A model generated the notes under the pieces. That model saw nothing but the letters and a program-made list of their open reading frames with translations. It was not told where the DNA came from and did not search any database. From Chloroflexota bacterium (GTDB lineage Bacteria > Chloroflexota > Anaerolineae > Anaerolineales > Villigracilaceae): DNA of 57,249 bases. Within the stretch, counting starts at the first letter, position 1; each line of letters begins with the position of its first letter. A program made the translations under genes and the position numbers. Positions 16,963 through 25,669 of the stretch are shown here, piece by piece. The stretch lies in NCBI GenBank assembly GCA_016234535.1, contig JACRBH010000204.1, forward strand, positions 1 through 57,249. Reading direction: 5' to 3'.

Positions 16963-19776
16963 ATGCAAAGGTTTTTGTCGCAGTTTTTTAGATCAAACAC
17001 ACCGACCCGCATGGTTTATGTGTTGATCGTAATGATATTGATGGCGGGCACGGGTGGGTCGTATGTTCCTTTATCCAAGCCGCATATTCCTCAAGTGGAC
17101 AATTCCATTGTTACTGATACCTGGGCAGTACAGGTACTGCCCGGCACAGACCCGGACCTTTTGGCACGCCAACTCGGGGCGGAAAACCTCGGGCCCGTCG
17201 GTGCATTGACCGATATGTATCTATTTCGCGTCTCCGGCAGTGATGCAAACACAAAGCTCGCTGCAAATATTTTTTCCGCAGCAAAACAGGTGGTTTGGTT
17301 CGAACAGCAAATAGCCCGTCAGCAGAGCAAACGCGCATTCACACCGCCTACCGATCCCCTTTATTCAAGCCAATGGCACTTAAATAATACAGCGGGAGGA
17401 GTGGATATTAATGTACTACCAGCCTGGACCGATGGTTCCACGGGCAGCGGTGTCACAATTGCCGTTGTGGATAATGGCTTGCAATATACCCATCCTGATC
17501 TTTCAGCACAATATGTACCGGCTGCCAGTTATGACTTCAATGGAAGCGATAGCGATCCCATGCCGGACCCGGTAAACGGAGACTTTCATGGGACAGCGGC
17601 CGCAGGCATAGCAGCCGCTAATAACGACGGCACCAAATGCGGGGTGGGCGTGGCTTATGATGCCGGCCTGGCCGGCCTGCGATTGACCGCCGGTCCAACA
17701 ACAGATGCCATGGAAGCCTCGGCCCTCAATTATGCAATGGCTACAAATTTCATTTATAGCAACAGTTGGGGGCCGCTTGATAATGCAGCAACATTGCAGG
17801 CTCCCGGGCCATTGACTTTGGCCGCCCTGCAAAATGGAGTCAACAATGGGCGCGGCGGAAAAGGATCCATTTATGTCTGGGCAGCCGGCAATGGTGGCAT
17901 ATATGATCCACATACCGGGGCTAGTGTTGGAGATAATGTAAATTATGATGGTTATGCCAATTCCCGCTTCGCGATCGCGGTTGGCGCCGTGGATGATACA
18001 GGAGTTCGATCAAATTACACTGAACCAGGCGCGGCTTTGCTAGTCACTGCGCCCAGCAGCGGCGGGGAAGGCAGCTTACGTCCAGGTGTTACTACCACCG
18101 ACTTATTGGGTACGGATGGTTTCAATACAACAAGCGGGGCAGTAGGTGATTGCGTCACAGACTTTGGCAGCGCGGCAAACTCCACCCTGCGTGGTACTTC
18201 TTCATCCGCATCCATCGTATCAGGTGTGGTGGCTTTAATGCTGCAAGCCAATCCAAATCTTGGCTGGCGTGATGTGCAGCATATTCTTGCCAAAACTGCG
18301 GTCGAGACTGGCGGAGAACCCTATGCAATCAATGGCGCTGGTTTGCATGTCAACCACAAATATGGTTTTGGATTGGTGGATGCCGGCGCAGCGGTCGCCA
18401 TGGCGAAAACCTGGACGAATGTTGGCACGGAGGCTGTTGTTTCCTCCGGAACCATTGCTGTGAATCAATTAATACCGGATAATGACGCTGTTGGAGGGAT
18501 AACCAGTAATTTTGTGGTTAACCAAAATATTAAATTGGAACATGTTGAAGTTGTCCTAAACGTCACCCATACTTATCGCGGCGACCTGAAAATAGTACTT
18601 ACCGCCCCCTCAGGAATACAAAGTATTTTGGCAGATGTTCACGGCAATGACCTTGGGGATGATTACACAGCCTGGAAATTCATGACCGTCCGAAATTGGG
18701 ACGAATCATCAAATGGAACGTGGAGCTTAAAGATTACTGACCCCCGCGGAGGGGATTATGGTACTTTTACCTCATGGCAATTAAATTTATACGGAACGGT
18801 ACCAGCCGGGACCAATGACAACATCGAAGTATCCGAGATAATAACAAGCATTCCGTACCAATCCATGCAGGACACCCTAACCGCCACCACAGCTCCCAGT
18901 GACCTTACTGTTCCTGCCTGTGGTTTGAATCAGGGATCAAATAGTGTCTGGTTCTCCTACACTCCGACCACTGCCAAGCCAATATATTTTGACACCTATG
19001 GTTCTTCATACGATACTTTTATTGCTGTGTGGAGCGGGTCACCAGGGGCGCTTAGCCCTGTCACATGCAATAATGACTCGGCTTCAACGCTTCAATCTGC
19101 GGTTGGGTTTACACCTACTCCTTTAACCACTTACTATATTGAGGTGGCCCAGTATAGCGGGCCTCTTTTGGCTGCGGTTTCTTCCCTCTCGTCGGGAGGA
19201 ATTTTACGGTTCCACGGCACATCATTCTCTGACGTTAGAGGAAATTATTGGGCGTGGAACTATGTAGAAGGTCTCTTTAATGCCGGTATTACCAGCGGCT
19301 GCAGTGCTGGCAGTTACTGTCCATCCAACCCGGTCACACGCGCACAGATGGCGATTTTCCTGGTACGTGCCGTTCATGGACCTGGTTTCCTACCCCCGGA
19401 AGCAAGCGGCATTTTTCCTGATGTACCGGTCGGTTCCTTCGGCGCGGACTATATTGAGCAGCTCTTTAACGATGGTATTACCAGCGGCTGTGGCGATGGG
19501 AATTATTGTCCAGGCTCGCCTGTCACGCGCGCACAGATGGCGATCTTCCTGCTTCGCGGAAAATATACCAGCTCATATACTCCTCCGCCGGCAACTGGCA
19601 CCCGTTTTACCGATGTAACTATAGGTTCCTTTGGAGCTGCCTTTATCGAGCAGTTGGCCGCTGAAGGGATTACCAGCGGTTGTACCGCCACAATGTACTG
19701 TCCAAATGTTTCTGTTAATCGCGCGCAGATGGCCGTCTTTATAGATAGGGCGTTCAGTTTCCCCATCTTGCCATAA
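16963..19776 (+). CDS. secreted subtilisin-like protease with P-domain and three SLH repeats
   Basis: This cell-surface serine protease has 937 residues. The order is: signal segment (about 17-32), propeptide-like region (about 50-125), S8 catalytic domain with Asp170 (VVDNG), His209 (DFHGT), oxyanion Asn310 (AAGN) and Ser413 (RGTSSSAS), kexin-type P-domain (about 480-625, ending TSWQLNLYGT), a beta-rich linker, and three SLH repeats (about 760-937), each with ITSGC...YCP cysteines and RAQMA. SLH repeats normally hold proteins at the cell wall or S-layer. A GGAG Shine-Dalgarno lies just before the ATG. The substrate is unknown. Confidence 0.93.
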   Translation: MQRFLSQFFRSNTPTRMVYVLIVMILMAGTGGSYVPLSKPHIPQVDNSIVTDTWAVQVLPGTDPDLLARQLGAENLGPVGALTDMYLFRVSGSDANTKLAANIFSAAKQVVWFEQQIARQQSKRAFTPPTDPLYSSQWHLNNTAGGVDINVLPAWTDGSTGSGVTIAVVDNGLQYTHPDLSAQYVPAASYDFNGSDSDPMPDPVNGDFHGTAAAGIAAANNDGTKCGVGVAYDAGLAGLRLTAGPTTDAMEASALNYAMATNFIYSNSWGPLDNAATLQAPGPLTLAALQNGVNNGRGGKGSIYVWAAGNGGIYDPHTGASVGDNVNYDGYANSRFAIAVGAVDDTGVRSNYTEPGAALLVTAPSSGGEGSLRPGVTTTDLLGTDGFNTTSGAVGDCVTDFGSAANSTLRGTSSSASIVSGVVALMLQANPNLGWRDVQHILAKTAVETGGEPYAINGAGLHVNHKYGFGLVDAGAAVAMAKTWTNVGTEAVVSSGTIAVNQLIPDNDAVGGITSNFVVNQNIKLEHVEVVLNVTHTYRGDLKIVLTAPSGIQSILADVHGNDLGDDYTAWKFMTVRNWDESSNGTWSLKITDPRGGDYGTFTSWQLNLYGTVPAGTNDNIEVSEIITSIPYQSMQDTLTATTAPSDLTVPACGLNQGSNSVWFSYTPTTAKPIYFDTYGSSYDTFIAVWSGSPGALSPVTCNNDSASTLQSAVGFTPTPLTTYYIEVAQYSGPLLAAVSSLSSGGILRFHGTSFSDVRGNYWAWNYVEGLFNAGITSGCSAGSYCPSNPVTRAQMAIFLVRAVHGPGFLPPEASGIFPDVPVGSFGADYIEQLFNDGITSGCGDGNYCPGSPVTRAQMAIFLLRGKYTSSYTPPPATGTRFTDVTIGSFGAAFIEQLAAEGITSGCTATMYCPNVSVNRAQMAVFIDRAFSFPILP

Positions 19777-19815
19777 CGTGCATTTGCCAACAGTTATAAA
19801 CGGGTCTGATACAAA

Positions 19816-19851
19816 GAAGAAATGGAGATCGCATGCGATCTCCATTTCTTC
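19816..19851. terminator. perfect palindrome after the protease gene, probable terminator
   Basis: A 36-base perfect palindrome with arms GAAGAAATGGAGATCGCA and its complement lies 39 bases past the protease stop. It has a strong stem with T-rich 3' arm but no long T run beyond it. It separates the protease from the downstream tRNA pair. Confidence 0.6.
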
Positions 19852-19910
19852 CAAATTGCACGATTTGCAGTGCGTGATTGCGGATGCGTGTGGTAAAATC
19901 GCTTTCGCCT

Positions 19911-19998
19911 GGAGGGGTGGCCGAGCGGCTGAAGGCGCATGTCTTGAAAACATGTTTGGGTCACACCAACGTGGGTTCGAATCCCACCCCCTCCGCCA
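19911..19998 (+). tRNA. tRNA-Ser (anticodon TGA)
   Basis: The acceptor stem GGAGGGG pairs with CCCCTCC, then discriminator G and an encoded CCA (19996-19998). The anticodon loop CTTGAAA gives TGA. The T-arm GTGGGTTCGAATCCCAC is perfect, and a long class-II variable arm fits serine. It decodes UCA and other UCN codons. Confidence 0.95.
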
Positions 19999-20079
19999 GG
20001 CTGATCTATCTGTAGTGACAGCTGTAGCAACTGTCCCTGTGCGACTGGCCGAATAAAAGAAGTCGCTACTACAAAAAAT

Positions 20080-20171
20080 GGGGAGGTGCCAGAGTGGCTG
20101 AATGGGCTCGCCTGCTAAGTGAGTGCCGGCTTTAAAACCGGTCGCGGGTTCGAATCCCGCCCTCCCCGCCA
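20080..20171 (+). tRNA. tRNA-Ser (anticodon GCT)
   Basis: The acceptor stem GGGGAGG pairs with CCTCCCC, followed by G and an encoded CCA. The anticodon stem CTCGC/GTGAG encloses the loop CTGCTAA, so the anticodon is GCT, reading AGC/AGU. There is a long variable arm and a T-loop TTCGAAT. It lies 81 bases after tRNA-Ser(TGA), the space between holding a GTAGTGAC...GTCGCTAC inverted repeat. Confidence 0.95.
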
Positions 20172-20173
20172 CG

Positions 20174-20205
20174 AAAAATACACTCAGAGATGGGTGTATT
20201 TTTTT
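20174..20205 (+). terminator. intrinsic terminator of the tRNA-Ser pair
   Basis: AAAAATACACTC (20174-20185) pairs with GGGTGTATTTTT (20192-20203), with one G-T pair and a 6-base loop, running into seven Ts (20199-20205). It begins 3 bases after the tRNA CCA end. Confidence 0.8.
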
Positions 20206-20253
20206 GTAGATCGCGTTCCCGCAGGGTGATGATATACCCTGTCAGGTACTATG

Positions 20254-20273
20254 TTCGAATCTCGCCTCCGCCA
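20254..20273 (+). pseudogene. tRNA 3'-end remnant
   Basis: The 20 bases from TTCGAAT to CTCCGCCA copy the T-loop, 3' acceptor strand and CCA of a serine-type tRNA, 80 bases after the intact tRNA-Ser(GCT), but no matching 5' half is present upstream. It may be an attachment-site duplicate left by an element that integrated at a tRNA 3' end, or a decayed third tRNA. Confidence 0.5.
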
Positions 20274-20274
20274 C

Positions 20275-20310
20275 AATAAAAACGCGTTCCGCCTGGAACG
20301 CGTTTTTATT
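20275..20310. terminator. bidirectional intrinsic terminator
   Basis: A perfect 16-bp stem (arm AATAAAAACGCGTTCC, 20275-20290; partner 20295-20310) has a 4-base loop GCCT. Terminal A/T runs serve both strands. It overlaps the stop codon region of the - strand GT2 gene (ends 20306), marking the end of the long - strand gene series. Confidence 0.85.
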
Positions 20311-21238
20311 TATATTGAATCGGATCAACATCCCTCTTTGAATCATCTTTGGGTCTTCTCCCGCGCGCATAATAAAATGTCTCGCGCAATTGCGGTGTGA
20401 CCAGGCTCGAGTCGCGGTAGCCCATGCGCGTGCCGTGAAATTGCATGGTGCGAAACCAAAAGATGGATGCGAAGTTTTTTATTAACACATGTTCACGTGC
20501 CGCGTGCCATAAATCGCTCAAGACATTCGTTGTTGTCAAACGGACAAAATCATATAAATTGAAATGCGACTCGGGGTGAATGCGTTTGAAGGCCATCGCC
20601 TCACGGCGATAACGGTTGAAGACTCCGCGCGGGGTTTCATTATGCACGTGGATAATCTCAGCTTCGGCGGCATATGCAATGGCGTATCCCTGATCCTTCG
20701 CCCACCCGGCCCATGCCAAATCTTCGAGACCTGTCAAAGTTTCATCGTATGGATTCTGCTCCCATAAGCTTTTTCGGATTGCAGCATTGGCATTATTGCA
20801 AAAAGCAGTCTCCTGACGCGCATTACTACCATCGCGAAACCACTGGTGATAGATTTGTTGTTCCGAAAATCTTGCGCTCTCCGGCCCGCGCTGTTTTCCG
20901 TAGGCCAATGCCACCTTGTTGTCTTGAAATGGACGAAGCAGCGTCTCCAGCCAGTCGGGATACACAGGATAGACATGCGCGCTGACAATGACGATGAATT
21001 CGCGCGTCGCGATTCCGATCCCAAGGTTGAGCGAACGCCCAAAAGTGAATTCTTCGGGACGGATATGCACCACCTGCGCGCCATAAGATTCGGCGATGGA
21101 GACAGTCGCATCTGTTGAACCTGAGTCAACCAGGATCACTTCCACATCCTTGAGCGTTTGATGGCGAATCCCATCGAACAAACGGCCAAGATGTTTTTCT
21201 TCGTTATATGCACGGATGATAATGGAGCAGGAGGGCAT
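20306..21238 (-). CDS. GT2-family glycosyltransferase
   Basis: This GT-A fold inverting glycosyltransferase is 310 residues from ATG 21238 (MPSCSIIIRAYNEEKHLG). A TTG at 21280 would add 14 residues (including FPIPNYQLP) that merely translate a short-word repeat, so I reject that start. The nucleotide-binding DSGSTDAT and the FTFGRSLNLGIGIA segment are characteristic. The acceptor and donor are unknown. It lies just downstream of a sulfotransferase gene on the same strand, so both may act on the same surface glycan. Confidence 0.88.
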   Translation of the reverse strand: MPSCSIIIRAYNEEKHLGRLFDGIRHQTLKDVEVILVDSGSTDATVSIAESYGAQVVHIRPEEFTFGRSLNLGIGIATREFIVIVSAHVYPVYPDWLETLLRPFQDNKVALAYGKQRGPESARFSEQQIYHQWFRDGSNARQETAFCNNANAAIRKSLWEQNPYDETLTGLEDLAWAGWAKDQGYAIAYAAEAEIIHVHNETPRGVFNRYRREAMAFKRIHPESHFNLYDFVRLTTTNVLSDLWHAAREHVLIKNFASIFWFRTMQFHGTRMGYRDSSLVTPQLRETFYYARGRRPKDDSKRDVDPIQYK

Positions 21239-21289
21239 AGGTAATTGGTAATTGGGAATTGGGAAATCTCCAATTACCAATTCCCATCC
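21239..21289. repeat. short-word repeat with inverted copy (GGTAATTGG type)
   Basis: Near-tandem GGTAATTGGTAATTGG-like words (from 21240) are followed by the inverted CCAATTACCAATTCCC. The stretch fills the junction between the sulfotransferase and GT2 genes; the sulfotransferase stop TAA (21274-21276) lies inside it. Related tracts occur at 33040-33070 and, in frame, at 51485-51505. Confidence 0.7.
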
Positions 21290-22131
21290 TTCTCATATCC
21301 CAATTTCACCAACAGGTCACCCGCCACATCTTTGAATATCTTTTTATGCTCATCGGTGAAATGTTTTTTCCATTCGCCGGTTTTGCCCGAGCGGAAGGTC
21401 GGGGACTTTTTCGGGTTGATGGATGTTTCGAGGGAATTTAGAATCAACTGTCGGGTTGTTGTGAGCGGGGCGCGGGCGAGGAAATGCTCCATGATGCGGG
21501 ATAATGCCGAGGCGCGGTCCAATATCAAATCCTCAAAATGAATCGCCATTACTTCGTCATGATCGAGCCAGCCAAGATACGGCGCGAAGCGGTCAGCGAT
21601 ATTCGAGAATTCGATACCGGCATCGGGCCTGCCTAAAATGCTGACGTTGAGCCGCGCATTGAAATCGGGAAGCGATTGATAATAATCGTGATGCGCGTGG
21701 CGCGCCTCCATGTCGGTGACATAAAAAACATGCGAGACAACCACATCGCGCGGATCGCGAAAAATAAAATAAGGCGCGAAGGCGGGCGAGCAAACACGAC
21801 GGATTGCATCTGGCCGCGCAAACAAATGAGCAGAAGCGACATCGCGCGGTTGAAGCGAATCGAGCCAGGCGAGGGCTTGTTCAGGGGTGCGCTTGTGTCC
21901 GCTTTCACCTTCATATTCCGCATAAAAAGAGTGCAGGCGTTTTGAGAATGGCGCAACATTCGAAAAGCCAAGTAAAATCTGGTCAAGCAGATGCGTGCCG
22001 CTTTTGGGAAAGGAAATACCGAGTAATATTGGCCAATCACCGCGCGGCGCCGGCAAGGAAACAAAACGCGCGCGCTGATTAAGTTTTTCCGTCTGGTATA
22101 GTAAGGAACGAATTGACGATTTAATGGTCAT
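21274..22131 (-). CDS. PAPS-dependent sulfotransferase
   Basis: This transfers sulfate from PAPS to an acceptor, probably a glycan. The 5'-phosphosulfate loop is FPKSGTHLLDQ and the 3'-phosphate motif is IFRDPRDVVVSHVFYVTD. It closely resembles the enzyme at 29.9 kb, with the shared HDYYQSLPDFNARLNVSILG-type segment. Start ATG 22131 gives 285 residues; the TTG at 22149 adds only six. The C-terminal LGYEKDGNW is shared in kind by all three sulfotransferases here. PAPS can be made by the fused enzyme at 35.6 kb. Confidence 0.9.
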   Translation of the reverse strand: MTIKSSIRSLLYQTEKLNQRARFVSLPAPRGDWPILLGISFPKSGTHLLDQILLGFSNVAPFSKRLHSFYAEYEGESGHKRTPEQALAWLDSLQPRDVASAHLFARPDAIRRVCSPAFAPYFIFRDPRDVVVSHVFYVTDMEARHAHHDYYQSLPDFNARLNVSILGRPDAGIEFSNIADRFAPYLGWLDHDEVMAIHFEDLILDRASALSRIMEHFLARAPLTTTRQLILNSLETSINPKKSPTFRSGKTGEWKKHFTDEHKKIFKDVAGDLLVKLGYEKDGNW

Positions 22132-22208
22132 GCAGATATTTAACCACAAATTCCCGATGGACAGATACGCAAATCGAATTTCAGGGTTATATAGCTGAGG
22201 ACAAAAAA

Positions 22209-22802
22209 TTGAAACCTACCATTTTCAACACACCCATCATCAGTTCACTGCTGCGATTTATAAGCAATTCGATCATGCGTTTTGCAGGCTGGCATGTGGA
22301 TGGAACCCTGCCAGACCTGCCAAAATTCGTTTTGATCGGCGCGCCTCACACTTCGAATTGGGATTTTATGTTGTTCCTCGGCGTGATCTTCCATTTGAAG
22401 GCAAATGTCAAATTCATGGGGAAGGCGGAGTTGTTCCGCAGCCCGTTCGGCTGGTTCTTCTACTGGTGCGGCGGGATTCCCGTGGACCGCTCCAAATCAC
22501 AGGGGCTGGTCGAGCAAATGGTGGATGCCTGCAACAAATCAGAAAAGTTCATTTTGACCATTGCGCCGGAAGGCACACGGCACGGAGTTAAAGAATGGAA
22601 GCGCGGTTTTTATCACATCGCCAAGGGCGCGGGGATTCCGCTGGTAATGGCCAAAGTGGACGGCAAACATAAAACCATCCGCGTGGGGCAGGTGTTCCAG
22701 CTCACTGAAGATACGGAGGCAGACATCAAGGCAATTCAGGATTTGTTCAAGGGAGTGACGGGGGTCAATCCGAACAAGAAGTATATTACTTTGAAAGATT
22801 GA
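22209..22802 (+). CDS. PlsC-like 1-acyl-glycerol-3-phosphate acyltransferase family protein
   Basis: This 197-residue membrane-associated acyltransferase has the catalytic HTSNWD (Hx4D motif), FLT-type second block with APEGTRHG, and the GIPLVMAKV block, in the order of the PlsC family. The short length and the wording of the motifs fit the bacterial glycerol acyltransferase subgroup with unassigned acceptor. It starts with TTG at 22209 and ends 23 bases before the next gene. Confidence 0.85.
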   Translation: MKPTIFNTPIISSLLRFISNSIMRFAGWHVDGTLPDLPKFVLIGAPHTSNWDFMLFLGVIFHLKANVKFMGKAELFRSPFGWFFYWCGGIPVDRSKSQGLVEQMVDACNKSEKFILTIAPEGTRHGVKEWKRGFYHIAKGAGIPLVMAKVDGKHKTIRVGQVFQLTEDTEADIKAIQDLFKGVTGVNPNKKYITLKD

Positions 22803-22825
22803 CGACTCTATAGAATGGATAATAA

Positions 22826-24193
22826 GTGAAACGAATCTCGATCATCTTTCTGACCTGTATCCTGCTTGCTTTTCCCTCAGCAGTTCTCGCCGATGTAGCG
22901 CCGCCGGCCAACCCCCCCGGCTCGAATCTTCAGCCGGGCTCTGAGACCACCCAAGTCCGCATGGTGGCTGAGACTGTGCTAATTGATGTGAGAGCCGATA
23001 ATGGCCTGGGAACCGCCCGCATCACGGCCGATTTCACCATGCGTAATTTGGGAAGTGAGTCCGAAAGCATGGCTGTCCGATTTCCAATTACAGCGAATGA
23101 CGGGTTCGGAAATTACCCCGAGATCAAAGAACTGGTCATTAAAGTTGATGGGCAGCAAATCCCATATCAACGAGTCAACTATCCCGATATAAGATATCAG
23201 GATCAGGATGTTCCGTGGGCTGAATTCAACATTACCTTTCCTGTCGGAGAGGATGTCGCTGTTCAAGTTGCATACAATATAAATGGTTCAGGCTATATGC
23301 CATTCACCGCCTTTTATTACATCCTCGAAACCGGCGCGGGCTGGAAGGATACCATCGGCAGCGCGGACGTTATTTTGCGCCTGCCTTATCCAGGCAATGC
23401 TCAGAACATCATCAATAATATGCAGATTGGATGGAGCGAAACTACACCCGGCGGCGCGATCGAAGGGAACGAGATGCGCTGGCATTTTGATAATTTCGAA
23501 CCCGGCCCCGATGGTGTGGTGCAAAATATGGAATTCGATTTGATTGCGCCTGCCGTCTGGCAGAATGTTCTCAAAGAACAAGATAATGTCACAAAGAATC
23601 CCAACGACAATGAAGCATGGGGGCGGCTTGCCAAGGCATACAAGAACATCTTCCTTATGGGGAAAGGCTATCGCACTGACGCTGGCGGCGAAGAACTTTA
23701 TCGACTCAGCATCGAGGCTTACGAGAAATGCCTTGCGATTAATCCCAATGACGCTCAATGGCACGCCGGTTTTGCTGACCTGCTTGCAAACCGTTCCTAT
23801 TGGGATTCGTTTTCGAATGGCCCAACCTCCGATGCCTACCGCGCACTCGATGAAACTCACACAGCCCTGCAATTGGCTCCGAACGATCCCAAGGTTTTGG
23901 AGATCGCCGAAAATATTCATTACATGTTCCAGGATGGAATGGCGCAAACTGAAAGCGGATACGATTTCCTGTGGCTGACTCAAACCCCAGCGCCGAATCT
24001 TCCCACGCCGACGGTTGCTCCGGCTTTCGAGCCGACCAGTGTCCCTTCGACATTAACGCCAACCACTGTCCCGGAGCCAATCCCTGCCGAACCTGAACCC
24101 GTACTTCCGCAATCCAAGCCATCCCTGCCCATCTGCGGATCTGCCGCGCTGATCGGAGTCATCTGGTTGGGACGAAAACGCAAGAGAGGATAA
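22826..24193 (+). CDS. secreted, membrane-anchored protein with TPR-like region, unknown function
   Basis: This 455-residue exported protein has a GTG start, a signal peptide (MKRISIIFLTCILLAFPSAVLA), a beta-rich domain (about 45-245) and a helical TPR-like part (about 250-385, with GRLAKAYKNIFLM and YEKCLAINPNDAQWHAGFADL). A Pro/Thr/Glu-rich stalk follows (about 395-435), then a short hydrophobic anchor ending in basic residues. The architecture suggests a protein displayed outside the membrane. I recognise no named family. Confidence 0.7.
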   Translation: MKRISIIFLTCILLAFPSAVLADVAPPANPPGSNLQPGSETTQVRMVAETVLIDVRADNGLGTARITADFTMRNLGSESESMAVRFPITANDGFGNYPEIKELVIKVDGQQIPYQRVNYPDIRYQDQDVPWAEFNITFPVGEDVAVQVAYNINGSGYMPFTAFYYILETGAGWKDTIGSADVILRLPYPGNAQNIINNMQIGWSETTPGGAIEGNEMRWHFDNFEPGPDGVVQNMEFDLIAPAVWQNVLKEQDNVTKNPNDNEAWGRLAKAYKNIFLMGKGYRTDAGGEELYRLSIEAYEKCLAINPNDAQWHAGFADLLANRSYWDSFSNGPTSDAYRALDETHTALQLAPNDPKVLEIAENIHYMFQDGMAQTESGYDFLWLTQTPAPNLPTPTVAPAFEPTSVPSTLTPTTVPEPIPAEPEPVLPQSKPSLPICGSAALIGVIWLGRKRKRG

Positions 24194-24238
24194 TCAAGAA
24201 GCTTTTATTTCAATTCAACCAACTTTAGAGGTGATGGC

Positions 24239-25069
24239 ATGACAGAATCAAACAGCAGTGATCGTGTTCTCCCGGAAACCCGCTGGGTGGCGGGATTGGT
24301 AATTCCCTTCCTTGTTGCAGCCTTTGTTATTCTATATTTTTTTCCGCACAACACGGCAACATTGTTCGCATGGGAAATAAAATCCCCCATGACGGCCATG
24401 ATGTTAGGCTCCGCCTATGCCGGCGGTATTTATTATTTTTCGGGGCTGCTAATGACCCGTCAATGGCACAGAATAAAAGTGGGATTGTTGCCTGTGACCA
24501 CATTCGCCTCAGTCCTTAGCCTCACAACCATCCTGCATTGGGACAAATTCAATCATGGTACGCTCCCATTCTTCGCATGGTCTTCCCTGTATTTCACAAC
24601 GCCGTTCATCGTCTTCGGATTATGGCTGCGTAATCGCGGGCAGGATACAGATCAACTTGACGGATGTGATGCGATCGTGCCTCAAGCCTTGCGGCTGGTG
24701 ATCGGGATCATTGGCGTAATCACGCTTTCAATTGCCATATTCTTATTCCTGAATCCAGCGCTGATGATTCAACTCTGGCCGTGGACTCTGACTCCACTAA
24801 CCTCGCGCGTTATGGCCGCCATGTTCTCCCTGCCGGGCATCGTAGGCCTGGGCATGGCAATGGACTCCCGCTGGAGTTCCGCCCAGATCATCCTGCAATC
24901 CCAGGGATTCTCCATCCTGCTGATCCTTATCGCAGTGGTTCGTGACCGAGCCGATTTTAATTGGGCAACCCCGGGAAGCTGGCTGTTTGCAGGCGGACTC
25001 GGCGGCATGTTGGCAGGCATCCTTATTTTTTATGCTTTCTTTAATGCCCGCCAAAGAATGCCAAGCTAA
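24239..25069 (+). CDS. integral membrane protein of unknown function
   Basis: This 276-residue protein has about seven membrane helices, evenly spaced, e.g. LVIPFLVAAFVILYFF, TAMMLGSAYAGGIYYFSGLL and VIGIIGVITLSIAIFLFL. The ATG follows AGAGGTGATGGC. It has no motif that I recognise and no link to its neighbours other than strand; the spacing to the upstream secreted-protein gene is 45 bases. Confidence 0.7.
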   Translation: MTESNSSDRVLPETRWVAGLVIPFLVAAFVILYFFPHNTATLFAWEIKSPMTAMMLGSAYAGGIYYFSGLLMTRQWHRIKVGLLPVTTFASVLSLTTILHWDKFNHGTLPFFAWSSLYFTTPFIVFGLWLRNRGQDTDQLDGCDAIVPQALRLVIGIIGVITLSIAIFLFLNPALMIQLWPWTLTPLTSRVMAAMFSLPGIVGLGMAMDSRWSSAQIILQSQGFSILLILIAVVRDRADFNWATPGSWLFAGGLGGMLAGILIFYAFFNARQRMPS

Positions 25070-25192
25070 ATTTAAAGTCGGCATTTCCCTGCATAACCTG
25101 ATCTTTCGAGTCGTTGATTTCAGGAATGATCGGCACTATACTGCTTATAGAACATGTCAACCACGAGACAAATACAAACAGCAAGGCAGTTT

Positions 25193-25411
25193 TTATTTTT
25201 GCAACGATGAACCATTGCCAGGGAACGACTGCTCCGCGCCATTGCAGGCATAAGTCAAGCCGCTATTTGCAAGGAACCAGTCGTAGGGATTGAACAAAAG
25301 GATATTCTCGGCCACGTTGCGGCATGAAATGATGAGTTTCGGGGTCAAATTCAGGTAATCCTGCAAAAGAAAGATTTCCGATTCAACAAATTCATCAGCG
25401 CCAAAAAAAGA
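25193..25411 (-). pseudogene. truncated C-terminal coding remnant, unknown family
   Basis: A stop-bounded - strand frame encodes 72 protein-like residues, with composition of a folded protein (for example FLLQDYLNLTPKLIISCRNV and NPYDWFLANSGLTYACNG). There is no start codon before the upstream TAG at 25412-25414. This looks like the end of a gene that lost its 5' part. I do not recognise the family. The 600-base gap 25070-25669 otherwise has no intact gene. Confidence 0.4.
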
Positions 25412-25553
25412 CTATGATAATTGGATAGTAACAAAGCGCAAGTGGCTGTGGAAACACATCCGTGCCGACATTGACCGTGATTCATTAAAAACTGCCAACT
25501 CAGGCAACTTCAATCTCATCCAGATCGTGAAAGCAGCCAGCCTTGCCCACTAA
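25401..25553 (+). pseudogene. second C-terminal coding remnant, unknown family
   Basis: A + strand frame ending at TAA 25551-25553 encodes a stretch such as KDYDNWIVTKRKWLWKHIR and NSGNFNLIQIVKAASLAH. It is rich in Trp, Lys and Arg, unlike random sequence, and lacks a credible start. Together with the - strand remnant that it abuts, it marks a site of gene decay or rearrangement. Confidence 0.3.
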
Positions 25554-25669
25554 AAGAACGATCAAGACGCACATCAGTTTATCGGCAGAAAACTCATCCC
25601 TGATAGAATAGACAGCGTAGGCCAAACCCTTTTTGTGTATTTTACACAAGAATTATACAAAGGAACAGC

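Noticed and set aside
20001..20079. Third tRNA between the two tRNA-Ser genes
   Set aside because: The stretch only has a GTAGTGAC/GTCGCTAC inverted repeat; no cloverleaf.
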